Source of the DNA: Nitrospiraceae bacterium
GTDB taxonomy: Bacteria > Nitrospirota > Thermodesulfovibrionia > Thermodesulfovibrionales > UBA1546
NCBI GenBank assembly: GCA_021373015.1
Contig: JAJFTJ010000005.1
Span: forward strand, 306,997 to 370,996
DNA: 64,000 nucleotides
Direction: 5' to 3'
Positions 9,584 through 18,494 of the stretch are shown piece by piece. Made by a program: the position numbers and the translations under genes. Below the pieces are notes generated by a model. It was given only the letters and a program-made list of their open reading frames with translations. It made no database searches and was not told the origin of the DNA. Each line of letters starts with the position of its first letter. The stretch's first letter is position 1.

Positions 9584-10906
9584 TTATGAGGTATAGCCGC
9601 TTTCTTCATGCTGACTTAAGTCAAGACCCATAACCTCGTCTTCCTCAGAAATTCTCAAACCTATTGTCAGGTCTAAAAACTTAAGAAGTCCCAGAGTTAT
9701 AGCAAACGAATATACAGCAACCACTGCTATAGCTAGAAACTGAATCCAAAGCTGATTTGTATTACCGAAAAACAATCCGTCTGCTCCAGTTGAATTTATA
9801 AGTTTCTGCGCAAACAAGCCTGCGCCGATTGTCCCGATAATGCCTCCAATTCCATGAACTCCAAAAGCATCCAGAGAATCGTCATAACCAAGCTTTCCTT
9901 TTTTACTCAATGCAAAATAACACCCTGCTCCTGCTAACAAACCTATTGCAAGCGCTGGCATTGGACCAACAAAACCTGAAGCTGGTGTTATAGTTGCAAG
10001 TCCTGCAATAGAACCGGTTGCTGCACCTAGCATTGTTGGTTTTCCCCTATGAAGCCACTCTACAATTACCCATGCAAGAGTTGCTGACACAGCAGCAATA
10101 TGTGTAGTAACAAAAGCAATTGTGCTTAATCCTCCTGATGCAAGAGCGCTGCCTCCGTTAAAACCAAACCAGCCAAACCATAACAAACCAGTTCCGAGCA
10201 CTGTCATCGGGAGATTATGAGGCGCCATTGTCTCGCGCATATATCCTTTTCTCTTGCCAATAACTATAGCTGCTGCAAGCGCTGAGATACCTGATGTTAT
10301 ATGAACAACAACTCCTCCTGCAAAATCCAGCACACCAAGATTTTTTAGCCATCCGCCATTGCCCCATACCCAGTGCGCAACAGGGTCATAGACAATAGTT
10401 GACCAGAAAAGAGTGAAAACGAGGAAAGCAGAAAACTTCATTCGTTCTGCAAAAGCTCCGCTTATTAGAGCCGGGGTTATTACTGCAAACATAGCCTGAT
10501 ATATCATAAAAGCCATATGAGGCACCGTAGGAGCATAGTCTGGGTTCGGGCTGATTCCCACATTATTCAGGCTGAACCATTCAAGATTACCGATAATTCC
10601 TTTCACATCAGGACCAAAAGAAAGACTGTAACCGATAAAAATCCACTGAATTGTAACAACAGCTATGGCAATGAAACTATGCATTATTGTGCCAAGTACA
10701 TTTTTTCGTCTCACCATACCGCCATAAAAAAGCGCAAGGCCTGGTGTCATTAACATAACAAGCGCTGTTGATGTAAGCACCCATGCTGTATCGCCTGTAT
10801 TTATATTTGAGATTGAGGCTGCTGCATTCTGTGCTGACTGCTCAGCAAATGCATTCCCTATTGAAAAAAAACAAGCTATCACTAGAACCGCAAGTATAGT
10901 TTTCAT
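9584..10906 (-). CDS. amt: Ammonium transporter Amt
   Basis: About 440 residues with a cleavable leader (FFSIGNAFAEQ) and roughly eleven membrane helices. The family signature is clear: the pore-lining twin-His region (WVWGNGGWL, VVVHITSGISALAAA; later DAFGVHGIGGIIGTIGAG), the GFNGGSALASGG loop, and the DLSQHEE C-terminal tail that contacts PII. The ATG at 10906 is chosen over a start 15 bases upstream because GGAGG (10913-10917) lies 6-7 bases before it. A strong sigma-54 promoter match precedes it, so it is probably induced by NtrC under nitrogen limitation. No glnK follows, unlike the usual glnK-amt pair. Confidence 0.93.
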   Translation of the reverse strand: MKTILAVLVIACFFSIGNAFAEQSAQNAAASISNINTGDTAWVLTSTALVMLMTPGLALFYGGMVRRKNVLGTIMHSFIAIAVVTIQWIFIGYSLSFGPDVKGIIGNLEWFSLNNVGISPNPDYAPTVPHMAFMIYQAMFAVITPALISGAFAERMKFSAFLVFTLFWSTIVYDPVAHWVWGNGGWLKNLGVLDFAGGVVVHITSGISALAAAIVIGKRKGYMRETMAPHNLPMTVLGTGLLWFGWFGFNGGSALASGGLSTIAFVTTHIAAVSATLAWVIVEWLHRGKPTMLGAATGSIAGLATITPASGFVGPMPALAIGLLAGAGCYFALSKKGKLGYDDSLDAFGVHGIGGIIGTIGAGLFAQKLINSTGADGLFFGNTNQLWIQFLAIAVVAVYSFAITLGLLKFLDLTIGLRISEEDEVMGLDLSQHEESGYTS

Positions 10907-10945
10907 TATTGACCTCCACAATATTCTTTTTTAATTATCATTAAT

Positions 10946-10961
10946 TGCAGGTATCGTGCCA
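10946..10961 (-). promoter_or_regulatory. Sigma-54 (-24/-12) promoter upstream of amt
   Basis: Read on the minus strand, the 16 bases are TGGCACGATACCTGCA. The RpoN consensus TGGCACG-N4-TTGCA matches at every fixed position except one T to C. GG and GC have the required spacing, and transcription would begin about 30 bases before the amt start codon. The activator (NtrC) site was not identified. Confidence 0.8.
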
Positions 10962-11146
10962 GAAGAAAATTGAAGTGAAACAAGGAGTTTTGCAGGTGAA
11001 TTCAAAATATTTGTATGAAATAAAAGCATTCATTGTCTAAATTTTAAGCAGAAAAGAAAATAGGAACTGTTGAAATTATTTTTGTATCAGAGCTCTTTGT
11101 CTGATGTCTTGTCTGAGGTTCCCGACCTCTTTGGAGATTTAGGTAT

Positions 11147-11236
11147 TCAGGTCTGTATTCCTAGTTTAGGAAAAACAACAAACTGCAAAACCAGCCAGAG
11201 AACTATGATTTCTAATATCACCAGCCAATCGCTCAT
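11147..11236 (-). CDS. 29-residue single-helix membrane peptide downstream of secG
   Basis: A short frame whose ATG shares one base with the secG stop (TAATG), so it would be translated by termination-reinitiation. The product starts MSDWLVILEI, forms one hydrophobic helix and ends FPKLGIQT. From memory, short proteins with a hydrophobic helix and a PKLG-x-T tail occur in other Gram-negative anaerobes, but I cannot confirm this here. Function unknown; position suggests a role at the membrane near SecYEG. The same frame stays open after the TGA for another 19 codons, which is noted only as a curiosity. Confidence 0.55.
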   Translation of the reverse strand: MSDWLVILEIIVLWLVLQFVVFPKLGIQT

Positions 11237-11592
11237 TATTTTTGAGCTGGGACTGCAGGTGTCTGTTGCTGCTGTGGTTGCACAGGCTGAAAACCTCCGC
11301 CCTGGGCTGCCGGAGTCTGTACAGGCATATCAGCCTTTGCAGGTATATTTTTAATAACAGAACTGCCTTTTGATGAAATAATTGCAAGCATCAGGGACGT
11401 CAGCATAAAAACTACTGCAGCAATTGTCGTAATCTTGCTGAAAAAAGTTGCTGCGCCGCGGCTTCCAAAAAGTGTCTGGCTTGAACCGCCAAATGCAGCT
11501 CCGAGTTCTGCGCCTTTACCGCTCTGAAGCAGAACGATAAATATTAAAAACAATGATACAACTATATGTGCTATCAAAAGCAATGCTGTCAT
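11236..11592 (-). CDS. secG: Preprotein translocase subunit SecG
   Basis: 118 residues: two membrane helices (about 3-22 and 52-72) flanking the SecG core, with the motifs VLLQSGKGAELGAAFGG and SQTLFGSRGAATFFSKIT. SecG is the auxiliary subunit of the SecYEG channel and helps SecA-driven export. The C-terminal 35 residues are Pro/Gln-rich (QPVQPQQQQTPAVPAQK), a common low-complexity tail in this family. It overlaps tpiA by 4 bp and is followed by a stop/start-overlapping small peptide. The tpiA-secG order is widespread in bacteria. Confidence 0.95.
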   Translation of the reverse strand: MTALLLIAHIVVSLFLIFIVLLQSGKGAELGAAFGGSSQTLFGSRGAATFFSKITTIAAVVFMLTSLMLAIISSKGSSVIKNIPAKADMPVQTPAAQGGGFQPVQPQQQQTPAVPAQK

Positions 11593-12338
11593 TTTACCCC
11601 CATAAATTTAACTATCCTTGTAAAGGTTCCCGGCTTTAGGCTAGCTCCGCCAACAAGTGCGCCATCCACATCATTGCAGGACATCAGCGCATCTACATTT
11701 TCCGGAGTAACACTGCCGCCATATATTATACGGATTTCATCAGCTTTTTTTCCATACAAAATTTTCAGCCTAGCTCTTATATGTGCATGAGCTTCCTGCG
11801 CCTGTTCAATTGTGGCTGTTTTACCAGTGCCTATTGCCCATATAGGCTCATATGCAGTTACAATATTATCAGAGCTTATATTCTTCAGCCCATTTTCTAT
11901 CTGCCTGTTTAATACCTCAAAAGTCTCGCCCGACTCTCTCTGTTCCAGAGACTCTCCGATGCACATTATAACTTTAAGTCCATTTTTGTTTGATGCACTA
12001 ACCTTCTTGTTTACAATTTCGTCTGTCTCATTGAAATACTGTCGCCTTTCTGAGTGGCCCACAATAACATACGTGCAACCGCAGCTCAAAAGCATTGCAG
12101 GAGATATCTCGCCTGTGAATGCGCCTTTTTCTTCATAGAAAATATTTTGAGCAGCAAGTTTTATATTTGTATCTCTTACTAGTTCAGACGCAATGCTAAG
12201 AGATGTGAAAGAAGGTGCTATTATTATTTCCCTGTCAGTTAAATTATTTACAGAAGGTATAAATTCCCTGAAGTATTCCTTGGTCTCGTTGATTGTTTTA
12301 TTCATCTTCCAGTTTGCAGAAATAAAAGGTTTACGCAT
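11589..12338 (-). CDS. tpiA: Triosephosphate isomerase
   Basis: 249 residues, the normal TIM length. The enzyme interconverts dihydroxyacetone phosphate and glyceraldehyde 3-phosphate in the cytoplasm. Catalytic and binding motifs are intact: SANWKMNKT (Asn/Lys), VIVGHSERR (electrophilic His), AYEPIWAIGTGKTA (catalytic Glu and the flexible loop) and the phosphate-binding IIYGGSVTPEN. A GGAGAG ribosome-binding site lies just before the ATG. The usual gap-pgk partners are not upstream; a cold-shock gene diverges instead. Confidence 0.97.
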   Translation of the reverse strand: MRKPFISANWKMNKTINETKEYFREFIPSVNNLTDREIIIAPSFTSLSIASELVRDTNIKLAAQNIFYEEKGAFTGEISPAMLLSCGCTYVIVGHSERRQYFNETDEIVNKKVSASNKNGLKVIMCIGESLEQRESGETFEVLNRQIENGLKNISSDNIVTAYEPIWAIGTGKTATIEQAQEAHAHIRARLKILYGKKADEIRIIYGGSVTPENVDALMSCNDVDGALVGGASLKPGTFTRIVKFMGVK

Positions 12339-12450
12339 TGTCTCTCTCCTGTAAAAATAAAAAGGTTTTTATCATATATCACAAGTAGAAATACCATATC
12401 TCACCTGAATATGTCAAAAAACAACCATATTTCATTGCAGTCAATTTTTC

Positions 12451-12479
12451 TTGACAATGAAAAATCTAAATGCTATAAA
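12451..12479 (+). promoter_or_regulatory. Sigma-70 promoter of the cold-shock gene
   Basis: TTGACA at 12451-12456, a 17-base spacer and TATAAA at 12474-12479: essentially consensus. Predicted transcription start is near 12486, giving a short leader of roughly 37 bases with the AAGGAGGG ribosome-binding site. Confidence 0.8.
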
Positions 12480-12522
12480 AGTCTATAATTTTTATTTTCA
12501 TTTCAAGGAGGGATAAAGAAGC

Positions 12523-12726
12523 ATGTCTTTCGAGGGAAAAGTTAAGTGGTTTAATGAGAGCAAGGGATTCGGCTTCATCCAGCAGGAAAACGGTCCAGAT
12601 GTATTTGTCCATTATTCTTCTATTGCAAGTGAAGGATTTAAGACGCTTGCAGAAGGTCAGAGGGTTAAATTTGATATAGTAGAGGGCGAACGCGGCCCAA
12701 AAGCTTCAAATGTAGAAAAGTTCTAA
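12523..12726 (+). CDS. Cold-shock domain protein (CspA family)
   Basis: A 67-residue single cold-shock domain. The RNP1 motif KGFGFIQQ and RNP2 motif DVFVHYSSI are intact. Family role: single-stranded RNA/DNA binding and RNA chaperone activity in the cytoplasm. It has its own consensus promoter and a perfect rho-independent terminator, so it is a monocistronic, highly expressed gene. A second cspA-like gene sits at 50.3-50.5 kb on the other strand. Confidence 0.96.
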   Translation: MSFEGKVKWFNESKGFGFIQQENGPDVFVHYSSIASEGFKTLAEGQRVKFDIVEGERGPKASNVEKF

Positions 12727-12743
12727 TATTCTCGATCGTAATA

Positions 12744-12773
12744 AAAGGTCTGCATTTATTTGCAGACCTTTTT
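12744..12773 (+). terminator. Rho-independent terminator after the cold-shock gene
   Basis: AAAGGTCTGCA pairs perfectly with TGCAGACCTTT around a six-base loop and is followed by a T run. It isolates the cold-shock gene from mdh. Confidence 0.9.
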
Positions 12774-12802
12774 AATCTTTTTATAAAATCAAGAGGAGAA
12801 AA

Positions 12803-13729
12803 ATGAGAAGCAAAGTATCAGTTATAGGCGCTGGGAATGTAGGCGCATCAACAGCGCAGCTTATTGCTCAATCAGGACTTGCCGATGTTGTTCTTTTTGA
12901 TATTGCAGAAGGCATACCGCAAGGCAAGGCATTAGACATAGCCGAGGCATGTCCTTTATGGAATTCACATGTATCAGTGAAAGGAACAAACAGTTACACT
13001 GACACTAAAAATTCTGATATCATCGTAATTACTGCCGGCTTGCCAAGAAAACCCAACATGTCACGTGATGATCTGCTTCATGCAAATGCTGCTGTTATCA
13101 AGGCGGTAGCATCAGAAATTGCAAAAACATCATTAAACGGGATTATCATAGTTGTGACAAATCCAATGGATGTTATGGCTCATCTGGCATGGAAAACAAC
13201 AGGATTTAAACAGAATCGTATTATTGGAATGGGAGGGATACTTGATTCAGCCAGGCTCAGAACATTTATTGCATGGGAAATGAAGACATCGCCGGAAGAT
13301 ATTGAAGCTCTTGTGCTTGGAGGACATGGTGACCAGATGGTGCCGCTCCCAAGATTCACAACAGTAAAAGGTATACCCATAACAGAGCTTTTTAACAAAG
13401 ATGCGATTGAAGCCTTAATAAAACGAACAAGAAGCGGCGGAGCTGAAATAGTCAGCCTTTTAAAGGCAGGAAGCGCTTATTATGCCCCTGCTGCAGCTAC
13501 ATTTCAGATGGTCAAATCAATCCTAAATGATGAAAAAAGAATACTGCCCTGTGCTGTACTCCTCAACGGCGAATATGGTGAAAAAAACATACACATAGGT
13601 GTTCCGGTAATACTTGGCAGAGATGGAGCAGAAAAGGTGATAGAAATAAAATTATCTCAAGAAGAAAAAACAGAATTTAAGTCATCATGCGATGCAGTTA
13701 GAGATATGATCTTAAAAATAACAGGATAA
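12803..13729 (+). CDS. mdh: Malate dehydrogenase (LDH-like type)
   Basis: 308 residues of the LDH-like malate dehydrogenase class. The enzyme converts malate and NAD+ to oxaloacetate and NADH, in the TCA cycle or its reductive direction. It shows the Rossmann motif GAGNVGASTA, the substrate/catalytic region ITAGLPRKPNMSRDDLL (Arg in the mobile loop), VVTNPMDVMAH, and the catalytic His in VLGGHGDQMVPLPR. Arg at the specificity position (PRKPNMSR) supports malate rather than lactate. RBS AGAGGAG precedes the ATG. ndk follows after 12 bases. Confidence 0.95.
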   Translation: MRSKVSVIGAGNVGASTAQLIAQSGLADVVLFDIAEGIPQGKALDIAEACPLWNSHVSVKGTNSYTDTKNSDIIVITAGLPRKPNMSRDDLLHANAAVIKAVASEIAKTSLNGIIIVVTNPMDVMAHLAWKTTGFKQNRIIGMGGILDSARLRTFIAWEMKTSPEDIEALVLGGHGDQMVPLPRFTTVKGIPITELFNKDAIEALIKRTRSGGAEIVSLLKAGSAYYAPAAATFQMVKSILNDEKRILPCAVLLNGEYGEKNIHIGVPVILGRDGAEKVIEIKLSQEEKTEFKSSCDAVRDMILKITG

Positions 13730-13741
13730 CAGAGGATAAAA

Positions 13742-14155
13742 ATGGAAAAAACCTTATCAATAGTAAAGCCTGACGGAGTTAAAAAAAACGTGATTGGAGA
13801 AATAATATCAAGATTTGAAAAAAAAGGATTGAGAATCGCAGCACTGAGAATGTTGAAACTCTCGAAAGATGATGCAAAAAACTTTTATATTGTCCACAAG
13901 GAAAAACCTTTTTACAACGCACTTACAGATTTTATGTCTGAAGGTCATATAGTTGTTATGGTTATTGAAGCTGAAAATGCTATATCAAGGGTTCGTGATA
14001 TCATGGGAGCAACAAATCCTGCAAATGCTGCTCCCGGAACAATAAGAAAAGATTTTGCTTCTGATATTGAACGCAACATAGTTCACGGTTCAGATTCAAA
14101 GGAATCAGCTTCTTATGAGATCCCGTTCTTTTTTTCGAGTCTGGAAATTAGATAG
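13742..14155 (+). CDS. ndk: Nucleoside diphosphate kinase
   Basis: 137 residues. It transfers the gamma-phosphate from ATP to NDPs through a phosphohistidine. The active-site motif NIVHGSDS with its catalytic His is present, as are the N-terminal [13 protein letters not shown], the [15 protein letters not shown] nucleotide-binding loop and a C-terminal aromatic tail. Length and start are standard, with GAGGA a few bases before the ATG. It probably forms an operon with mdh. Confidence 0.97.
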   Translation: MEKTLSIVKPDGVKKNVIGEIISRFEKKGLRIAALRMLKLSKDDAKNFYIVHKEKPFYNALTDFMSEGHIVVMVIEAENAISRVRDIMGATNPANAAPGTIRKDFASDIERNIVHGSDSKESASYEIPFFFSSLEIR

Positions 14156-14226
14156 ATAACTCACTACTATCAGAGCTTGCAAATAAGCAGATAGATGCAG
14201 TAATATTATAAGCAGGGTTAAAAAAA

Positions 14227-14484
14227 ATGTACTTTATTTTTTGTAACAAAAAGACCTCTCTCTTATTTGCAGGCTTTGCTCTAATCACAATAGCAGGATT
14301 AGGCGTAATCCTATACGATGATGACCTTACTGATACAAACTGTCCGCCTGATATTGCTGCAAAATATTCTGCTGTTGTTTACCACAACGAAGGAATTCTG
14401 TATGTAAGCGTATTATCTAAAACTGAAATTTATCATTTTTTATATAAGAATCCCTCTTTAAATAGAGCTCCGCCAACCGCATAA
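14227..14484 (+). CDS. Small hypothetical membrane-anchored protein
   Basis: 85 residues, not recognised. There is one strong hydrophobic helix near residues 12-30 after a short basic N-terminus (CNKKTS), followed by a polar region of about 55 residues containing a single Cys in TNCPPDI. It ends NRAPPTA. The ribosome-binding site is weak (AGGGTT). It lies between ndk and tatA in the same orientation and shares their AT-rich codon use. Gene reality is moderately likely; a role with the Tat pore is possible only by position. Confidence 0.45.
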   Translation: MYFIFCNKKTSLLFAGFALITIAGLGVILYDDDLTDTNCPPDIAAKYSAVVYHNEGILYVSVLSKTEIYHFLYKNPSLNRAPPTA

Positions 14485-14543
14485 TCCTAATTTATTTTTA
14501 TTCAGACTTTTTATATTTAGCAAAAATTTTCACAGGAGGTACC

Positions 14544-14723
14544 ATGTTCGGATTAGGAATGCCCGAAATTATTGTTGTTCTCGTTATTGCATTGCTGGTT
14601 TTTGGACCAAGCAAGCTTCCGTCACTTGGCAAAAGCCTTGGTGAAGCAATAAGGGGATTCAAAAAAGGTATGGAAGAAGTTGCATCTGATACAGATGGCA
14701 AGAAAAAGATAGAAGGCAAATAG
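14544..14723 (+). CDS. tatA: Twin-arginine translocase protein TatA/TatE
   Basis: 59 residues, a typical short TatA. It forms the Tat export pore for folded, often cofactor-loaded proteins. The N-terminus MFGLGMPEIIVVLVIALLVF is the single membrane helix, followed by the hinge FGPSKLPSLGKSLG and an amphipathic helix (EAIRGFKKGMEE) with a charged tail. A strong AGGAGGT lies 6 bases before the ATG. No tatC is adjacent. The large NapA-like and NapG-like proteins at the end of this window both have twin-arginine leaders and would need this machinery. Confidence 0.93.
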   Translation: MFGLGMPEIIVVLVIALLVFGPSKLPSLGKSLGEAIRGFKKGMEEVASDTDGKKKIEGK

Positions 14724-14756
14724 TTTTTATGAACGCCTCTTTCAAAAAAAAATTAT

Positions 14757-14840
14757 GTAATAACCGTTTTTGTTTCTAATCCCAACATGTGTTGTTTTTA
14801 GATTTCTGTTTGTCTCGTCTATAACAAAAACGGTTATTAC
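14757..14840. repeat. 84-bp element with perfect 18-bp terminal inverted repeats
   Basis: GTAATAACCGTTTTTGTT at 14757-14774 is exactly the reverse complement of 14823-14840, separated by 48 bases that contain a small CAACA/TGTTG hairpin. It lies between tatA and clpC, about 100 bases before clpC. It does not match the CIRCE element. It could be a MITE-like relic, a leader hairpin or an operator; no second copy was seen in the window. Confidence 0.6.
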
Positions 14841-14942
14841 CATAGAATCTATTAAATCACCTAACAAATGACGATGTTGACTTTCAGACTTTAAAACAGC
14901 AATAATTAAATCAAGGCAGCTTCTTAGAAGGAGCTTATAACT

Positions 14943-17381
14943 ATGTTTGAAAAGTTCACAGAACGCGGAAGAAAAGTAATTATCTACGCAAGAGAAGAAG
15001 CCGAGAAACGTCAAAACGACTATCTTGGAACTGAACATCTCATTTTAGCCCTCCTCAGAGAAGAAGACGGAATAAGCGCTGTTATTATAAAAAAAATGGG
15101 AATTTCCATAGAAGAAACCCGCATGGAAATTGAAAGAAAACTTCCATACGGAACAAATTTGCTTACATTCGGAGATATCCCATTTACACCTCGTGCAAAA
15201 AAAGTTCTTGAACTCTCTGTTGAAGAAGCGCGTCTCATCGGCCACGGATATATAGGAAGCGAACATCTGCTTCTGGGAATTCTCAGGGAAGATGAAGGTA
15301 TTGCAGGAAGAACTCTCCGCGGGCTTGGCGCTAATCTCCTTGCTGCAAGACAGCTCGCAATTAATCTTTCAATGCGCGCCCAGCCACACACTATTAAAGA
15401 AAGAAGCACTACCCCTGCCCTTGATGAGTTTGGCAGAGATCTTACGCTTATGGCAAAAGAAGAGAAATTAGATCCGGTTATTGGAAGAGAGGATGAGATA
15501 GAACGCGTTCTTCAAATACTCGGCAGACGAATAAAAAATAATCCTGTAATCATTGGCGAGCCTGGCGTAGGAAAAACAGCAATAGTTGAAGGGCTTTCAC
15601 AAAAAATTATCACTGGCGACGTGCCTGAAAATCTTTTGAACAAGCGAATTATATCTCTTGACCTCGGCGCTCTCATTGCCGGAACAAAATATCGAGGACA
15701 ATTCGAGGAAAGATTAAAAATCGTAATGAAAGAAATCGCTCATTCAGACAATATCATTCTTTTTATAGATGAATTACATACACTGGTCGGAGCTGGTGCG
15801 GCAGAAGGTTCTGTGGATGCATCAAGCATGTTAAAACCCGCCTTGTCCAGAGGCGAAATGCAGTGTATAGGCGCAACAACGCCTGACGAATACAGGAAAC
15901 ACATTGAAAAAGACGGTGCACTTGAAAGAAGATTCCAGCCCATATATATTGAACCTCCAACAATTAATGAAACCATACAAATACTAAATGGGCTAAAGAG
16001 CAGATATGAAAACCACCACAAGATAAAAATCAGCGATGAAGCCGTAGTGTCTGCAGCCAAACTCTCCGACAGATATATTACAGAAAGATATCTGCCTGAT
16101 AAGGCGATTGATGTTATTGATGAAACAGGCGCCAGGGTAAAACTTAAACGCTACACACCTCCCTGTGAGCTTAAAGACCTGGAGCAGGAGATTTCAAGAC
16201 TTTCCAGAGAAAAGAATTTATACGTAAAACTTCATGATGTTGAGAAAGCTGCAGGAGTCCGCATTGAAGAAGACAAGCTTAAAAAAATACACGAACACAT
16301 AACAAAACAATGGAAAAATAATTTAACTAAAGACATTCCTTTTGTTATGGAAGATGATATTACCTACACTGTCTCGAAGATGACAGGCATCCCCTTGCTC
16401 AGGCTTGAAGAGAAAGAATCTGAAAAGCTATTGAGGATGGAAGATTCGCTTCACTCAAGAATTATAGCGCAGCACCCTGCAATCAAGGCTGTTTCTAAGG
16501 CAATAAGACGATCGAGAGCTGGATTAAAAAGCAGAAATAAACCAATAGGTTCATTCTTCTTTTTGGGACCTACTGGAGTTGGGAAAACAGAATTAGCAAA
16601 AGCCCTGGCTGGATTCATGTTCAATGACGAAAATGCGCTAGTAAAAATCGACATGTCAGAGTATATGGAGAAATTCAATGTTTCTAAGATAACAGGCGCT
16701 CCTCCCGGATATGTGGGATATGAAGAAGGCGGTCAGCTTACAGAAAAAATAAGAAAAAAACCATATTCCGTAGTTCTCTTCGATGAGATAGAAAAAGCTC
16801 ATCCTGACGTGTTCAATATTCTGCTTCAGGTATTAGATGAAGGAGTTCTGACTGACAGCTATGGCCGAAAAGTTGATTTTAAAAATACTGTAATAATAAT
16901 GACCTCGAATGTAGGCGCAAGGATCATAGAAAAATCAACACCTATGGGCTTCCAGAAAACCACTAATGAGGATTTGTATCAGAAGATTAAAGATAATGTT
17001 CTCAATGAACTCAAGAGGACTTTTAATCCTGAATTTCTCAATCGTGTGGATGAGATAGTTGTTTTCCATCCCTTAGAAAAAGAACATCTGCTCTCAATTA
17101 TTGACCTGCTGATACAAGAAACCAACAAACAGCTGATTGAACAAGGACTCTTAATTGATGTAGATCAGGCAGTAAAAGAATGGATACTGAAAAACAATTA
17201 TCAGCCTAATTACGGTGCAAGGCCTATGAGAAGAGCTGTCCGGAAAGTTATTGAGGATCCACTCTCAGAAGAACTTTTGAAGGGCAGATTTAAAAATATA
17301 AATAAAATAAAAGTTATTATCGAGGCTGAAACCCCGACCTTTATTGAGGCAGAAGAATCCCAGGTGCTTTCCGGTGTATAA
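14943..17381 (+). CDS. clpC: Clp protease ATPase subunit ClpC
   Basis: An 812-residue Hsp100 unfoldase feeding ClpP. Domains in order: two N-terminal Clp-N repeats (residues 1-145, e.g. [12 protein letters not shown] and [12 protein letters not shown]), AAA-1 with Walker [10 protein letters not shown] and Walker B ILFIDELH, a middle domain (around 405-470), AAA-2 with GPTGVGKTE and [11 protein letters not shown], and a D2-small domain. The YxGxEHLLLGxL repeats and the short middle domain favour ClpC over ClpA/ClpB. A GAAGGAG ribosome-binding site precedes the ATG. A perfect 18-bp inverted repeat upstream may regulate it. Confidence 0.93.
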   Translation: MFEKFTERGRKVIIYAREEAEKRQNDYLGTEHLILALLREEDGISAVIIKKMGISIEETRMEIERKLPYGTNLLTFGDIPFTPRAKKVLELSVEEARLIGHGYIGSEHLLLGILREDEGIAGRTLRGLGANLLAARQLAINLSMRAQPHTIKERSTTPALDEFGRDLTLMAKEEKLDPVIGREDEIERVLQILGRRIKNNPVIIGEPGVGKTAIVEGLSQKIITGDVPENLLNKRIISLDLGALIAGTKYRGQFEERLKIVMKEIAHSDNIILFIDELHTLVGAGAAEGSVDASSMLKPALSRGEMQCIGATTPDEYRKHIEKDGALERRFQPIYIEPPTINETIQILNGLKSRYENHHKIKISDEAVVSAAKLSDRYITERYLPDKAIDVIDETGARVKLKRYTPPCELKDLEQEISRLSREKNLYVKLHDVEKAAGVRIEEDKLKKIHEHITKQWKNNLTKDIPFVMEDDITYTVSKMTGIPLLRLEEKESEKLLRMEDSLHSRIIAQHPAIKAVSKAIRRSRAGLKSRNKPIGSFFFLGPTGVGKTELAKALAGFMFNDENALVKIDMSEYMEKFNVSKITGAPPGYVGYEEGGQLTEKIRKKPYSVVLFDEIEKAHPDVFNILLQVLDEGVLTDSYGRKVDFKNTVIIMTSNVGARIIEKSTPMGFQKTTNEDLYQKIKDNVLNELKRTFNPEFLNRVDEIVVFHPLEKEHLLSIIDLLIQETNKQLIEQGLLIDVDQAVKEWILKNNYQPNYGARPMRRAVRKVIEDPLSEELLKGRFKNINKIKVIIEAETPTFIEAEESQVLSGV

Positions 17382-17418
17382 GACACCCTCTTGATTAATT
17401 TTTAATTCGGAGCAAAAG

Positions 17419-17949
17419 ATGAATAAAAAAGGAATAATACTAATAGCCATACTTGCAGCTGGAGTGTCTTTGTTTCTTTTTATTGCTGCAAAAAATAATT
17501 TATACGTTAAACAACCTATTGCAGTGGGGTTAGCTGCGCCTGAGATATCGCTGATTGACGCAGCGAGTAAAAAAAGACTTGCTCCAGAAGATCTAAAAGG
17601 CAAAGTATTATTTGTCAGTTTCTGGGCATCATGGTGCCAGCCCTGCAAGGATGAAATGCCATCACTTAACTTGCTTAATAATGAATTCAAAAACAATAAT
17701 GACTTCAAGATGCTGACAATACTATACAGGGATAATCCCAAAGATGCGTTTGCTTATCTTAAAAAATATGACTTCAACCTCCCTGTGCTGATTGATATTG
17801 ATAACTATGCTGCAAAAGCATATGGATTAACAGGAGTGCCAGAGACATATATTGTTGATAAAAGCGGGGTCCTTGCACAAAAAATAATTGGGCCTTACAA
17901 ATGGGATTCTCCTGATGTATTTGCATTTATAACAAAACTTCTCGATTAA
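17419..17949 (+). CDS. TlpA/ResA-like membrane-anchored thioredoxin
   Basis: 176 residues: an N-terminal signal anchor (about residues 5-24), then an AhpC/TSA-type thioredoxin fold. The active site is FWASWCQPCKDEMP (CxxC), and the cis-Pro is in GLTGVPETYIVDK. Such proteins reduce disulfides on the periplasmic side, often in cytochrome c maturation. The multiheme cytochromes at 56.8-60 kb would need such chemistry, though this gene is not linked to them. It follows clpC after 37 bases. Confidence 0.87.
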   Translation: MNKKGIILIAILAAGVSLFLFIAAKNNLYVKQPIAVGLAAPEISLIDAASKKRLAPEDLKGKVLFVSFWASWCQPCKDEMPSLNLLNNEFKNNNDFKMLTILYRDNPKDAFAYLKKYDFNLPVLIDIDNYAAKAYGLTGVPETYIVDKSGVLAQKIIGPYKWDSPDVFAFITKLLD

Positions 17950-17959
17950 AAAAATCTCT

Positions 17960-18478
17960 ATGGCTAAAATAAAATCTCCCGCACCTGCACTTCTTTTTTG
18001 CGGCATCTTATATTCTGATGAAACCAATTTTATTGAGTCCAAAGAATTATTGATCAAGCTTTTTGGTTATCTGTCAATGGAGACGCAGCCATATAGGTGG
18101 AACTATTCTGATCATTATAAAGAAGAGATGGGATTGGATATTATGAGAACGTTTCTTTTTTTCGAAAAATTAATTAATCCAGGAGAACTTGCAGAGATCA
18201 AGACTAGGACGAACAAGATTGAAGAAATGCTGTCTGTAAATAATAGAAGAAAAGTAAATATAGACCCTGGGTATCTCACATTACACAACGTAGTGCTTGC
18301 AACAACAAAAAATTACTCACACAGAATTTACATAGGCAAAGGAATATACGCAGAAACCACACTTATCTATAAAAAGGGCGAGACATATATTCCGTCAATA
18401 TTCACATATTCAGATTATCAGAACGAAAAAACTGTTCAGATGTTTGAAAAAGCACGTGAATTAGTAAAAAAAGCATAA
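17960..18478 (+). CDS. DUF4416 family protein
   Basis: 172 residues matching the pattern I associate with DUF4416: an N-terminal PALLFCGILYSDE strand, the MGLDIMRTFLFFEKLINPGEL segment (cut to its core GLDIMRTFLFFEKLINP), DPGYLTLHNVVLATTKN and IYIGKGIYAETTLIY. The family is found in diderm anaerobes and has no established function. No signal peptide; cytoplasmic. It lies 10 bases after the thioredoxin gene and converges on proB. The family call is from memory. Confidence 0.75.
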   Translation: MAKIKSPAPALLFCGILYSDETNFIESKELLIKLFGYLSMETQPYRWNYSDHYKEEMGLDIMRTFLFFEKLINPGELAEIKTRTNKIEEMLSVNNRRKVNIDPGYLTLHNVVLATTKNYSHRIYIGKGIYAETTLIYKKGETYIPSIFTYSDYQNEKTVQMFEKARELVKKA

Positions 18479-18494
18479 GGAAAATACTGGTCAA

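Noticed and set aside
10922..11146. Possible sRNA or tRNA-Leu after secG
   Set aside because: A short hairpin (GAGGT/ACCTC near 11115-11129) is present but no cloverleaf or known RNA pattern.
12339..12522. Riboswitch upstream of the cold-shock gene
   Set aside because: Only a promoter and short leader are visible; no conserved aptamer pattern.
17265..17741. Minus-strand 158-residue frame opposite clpC and the thioredoxin gene
   Set aside because: It overlaps two well-supported genes on the other strand and has no recognisable protein features.
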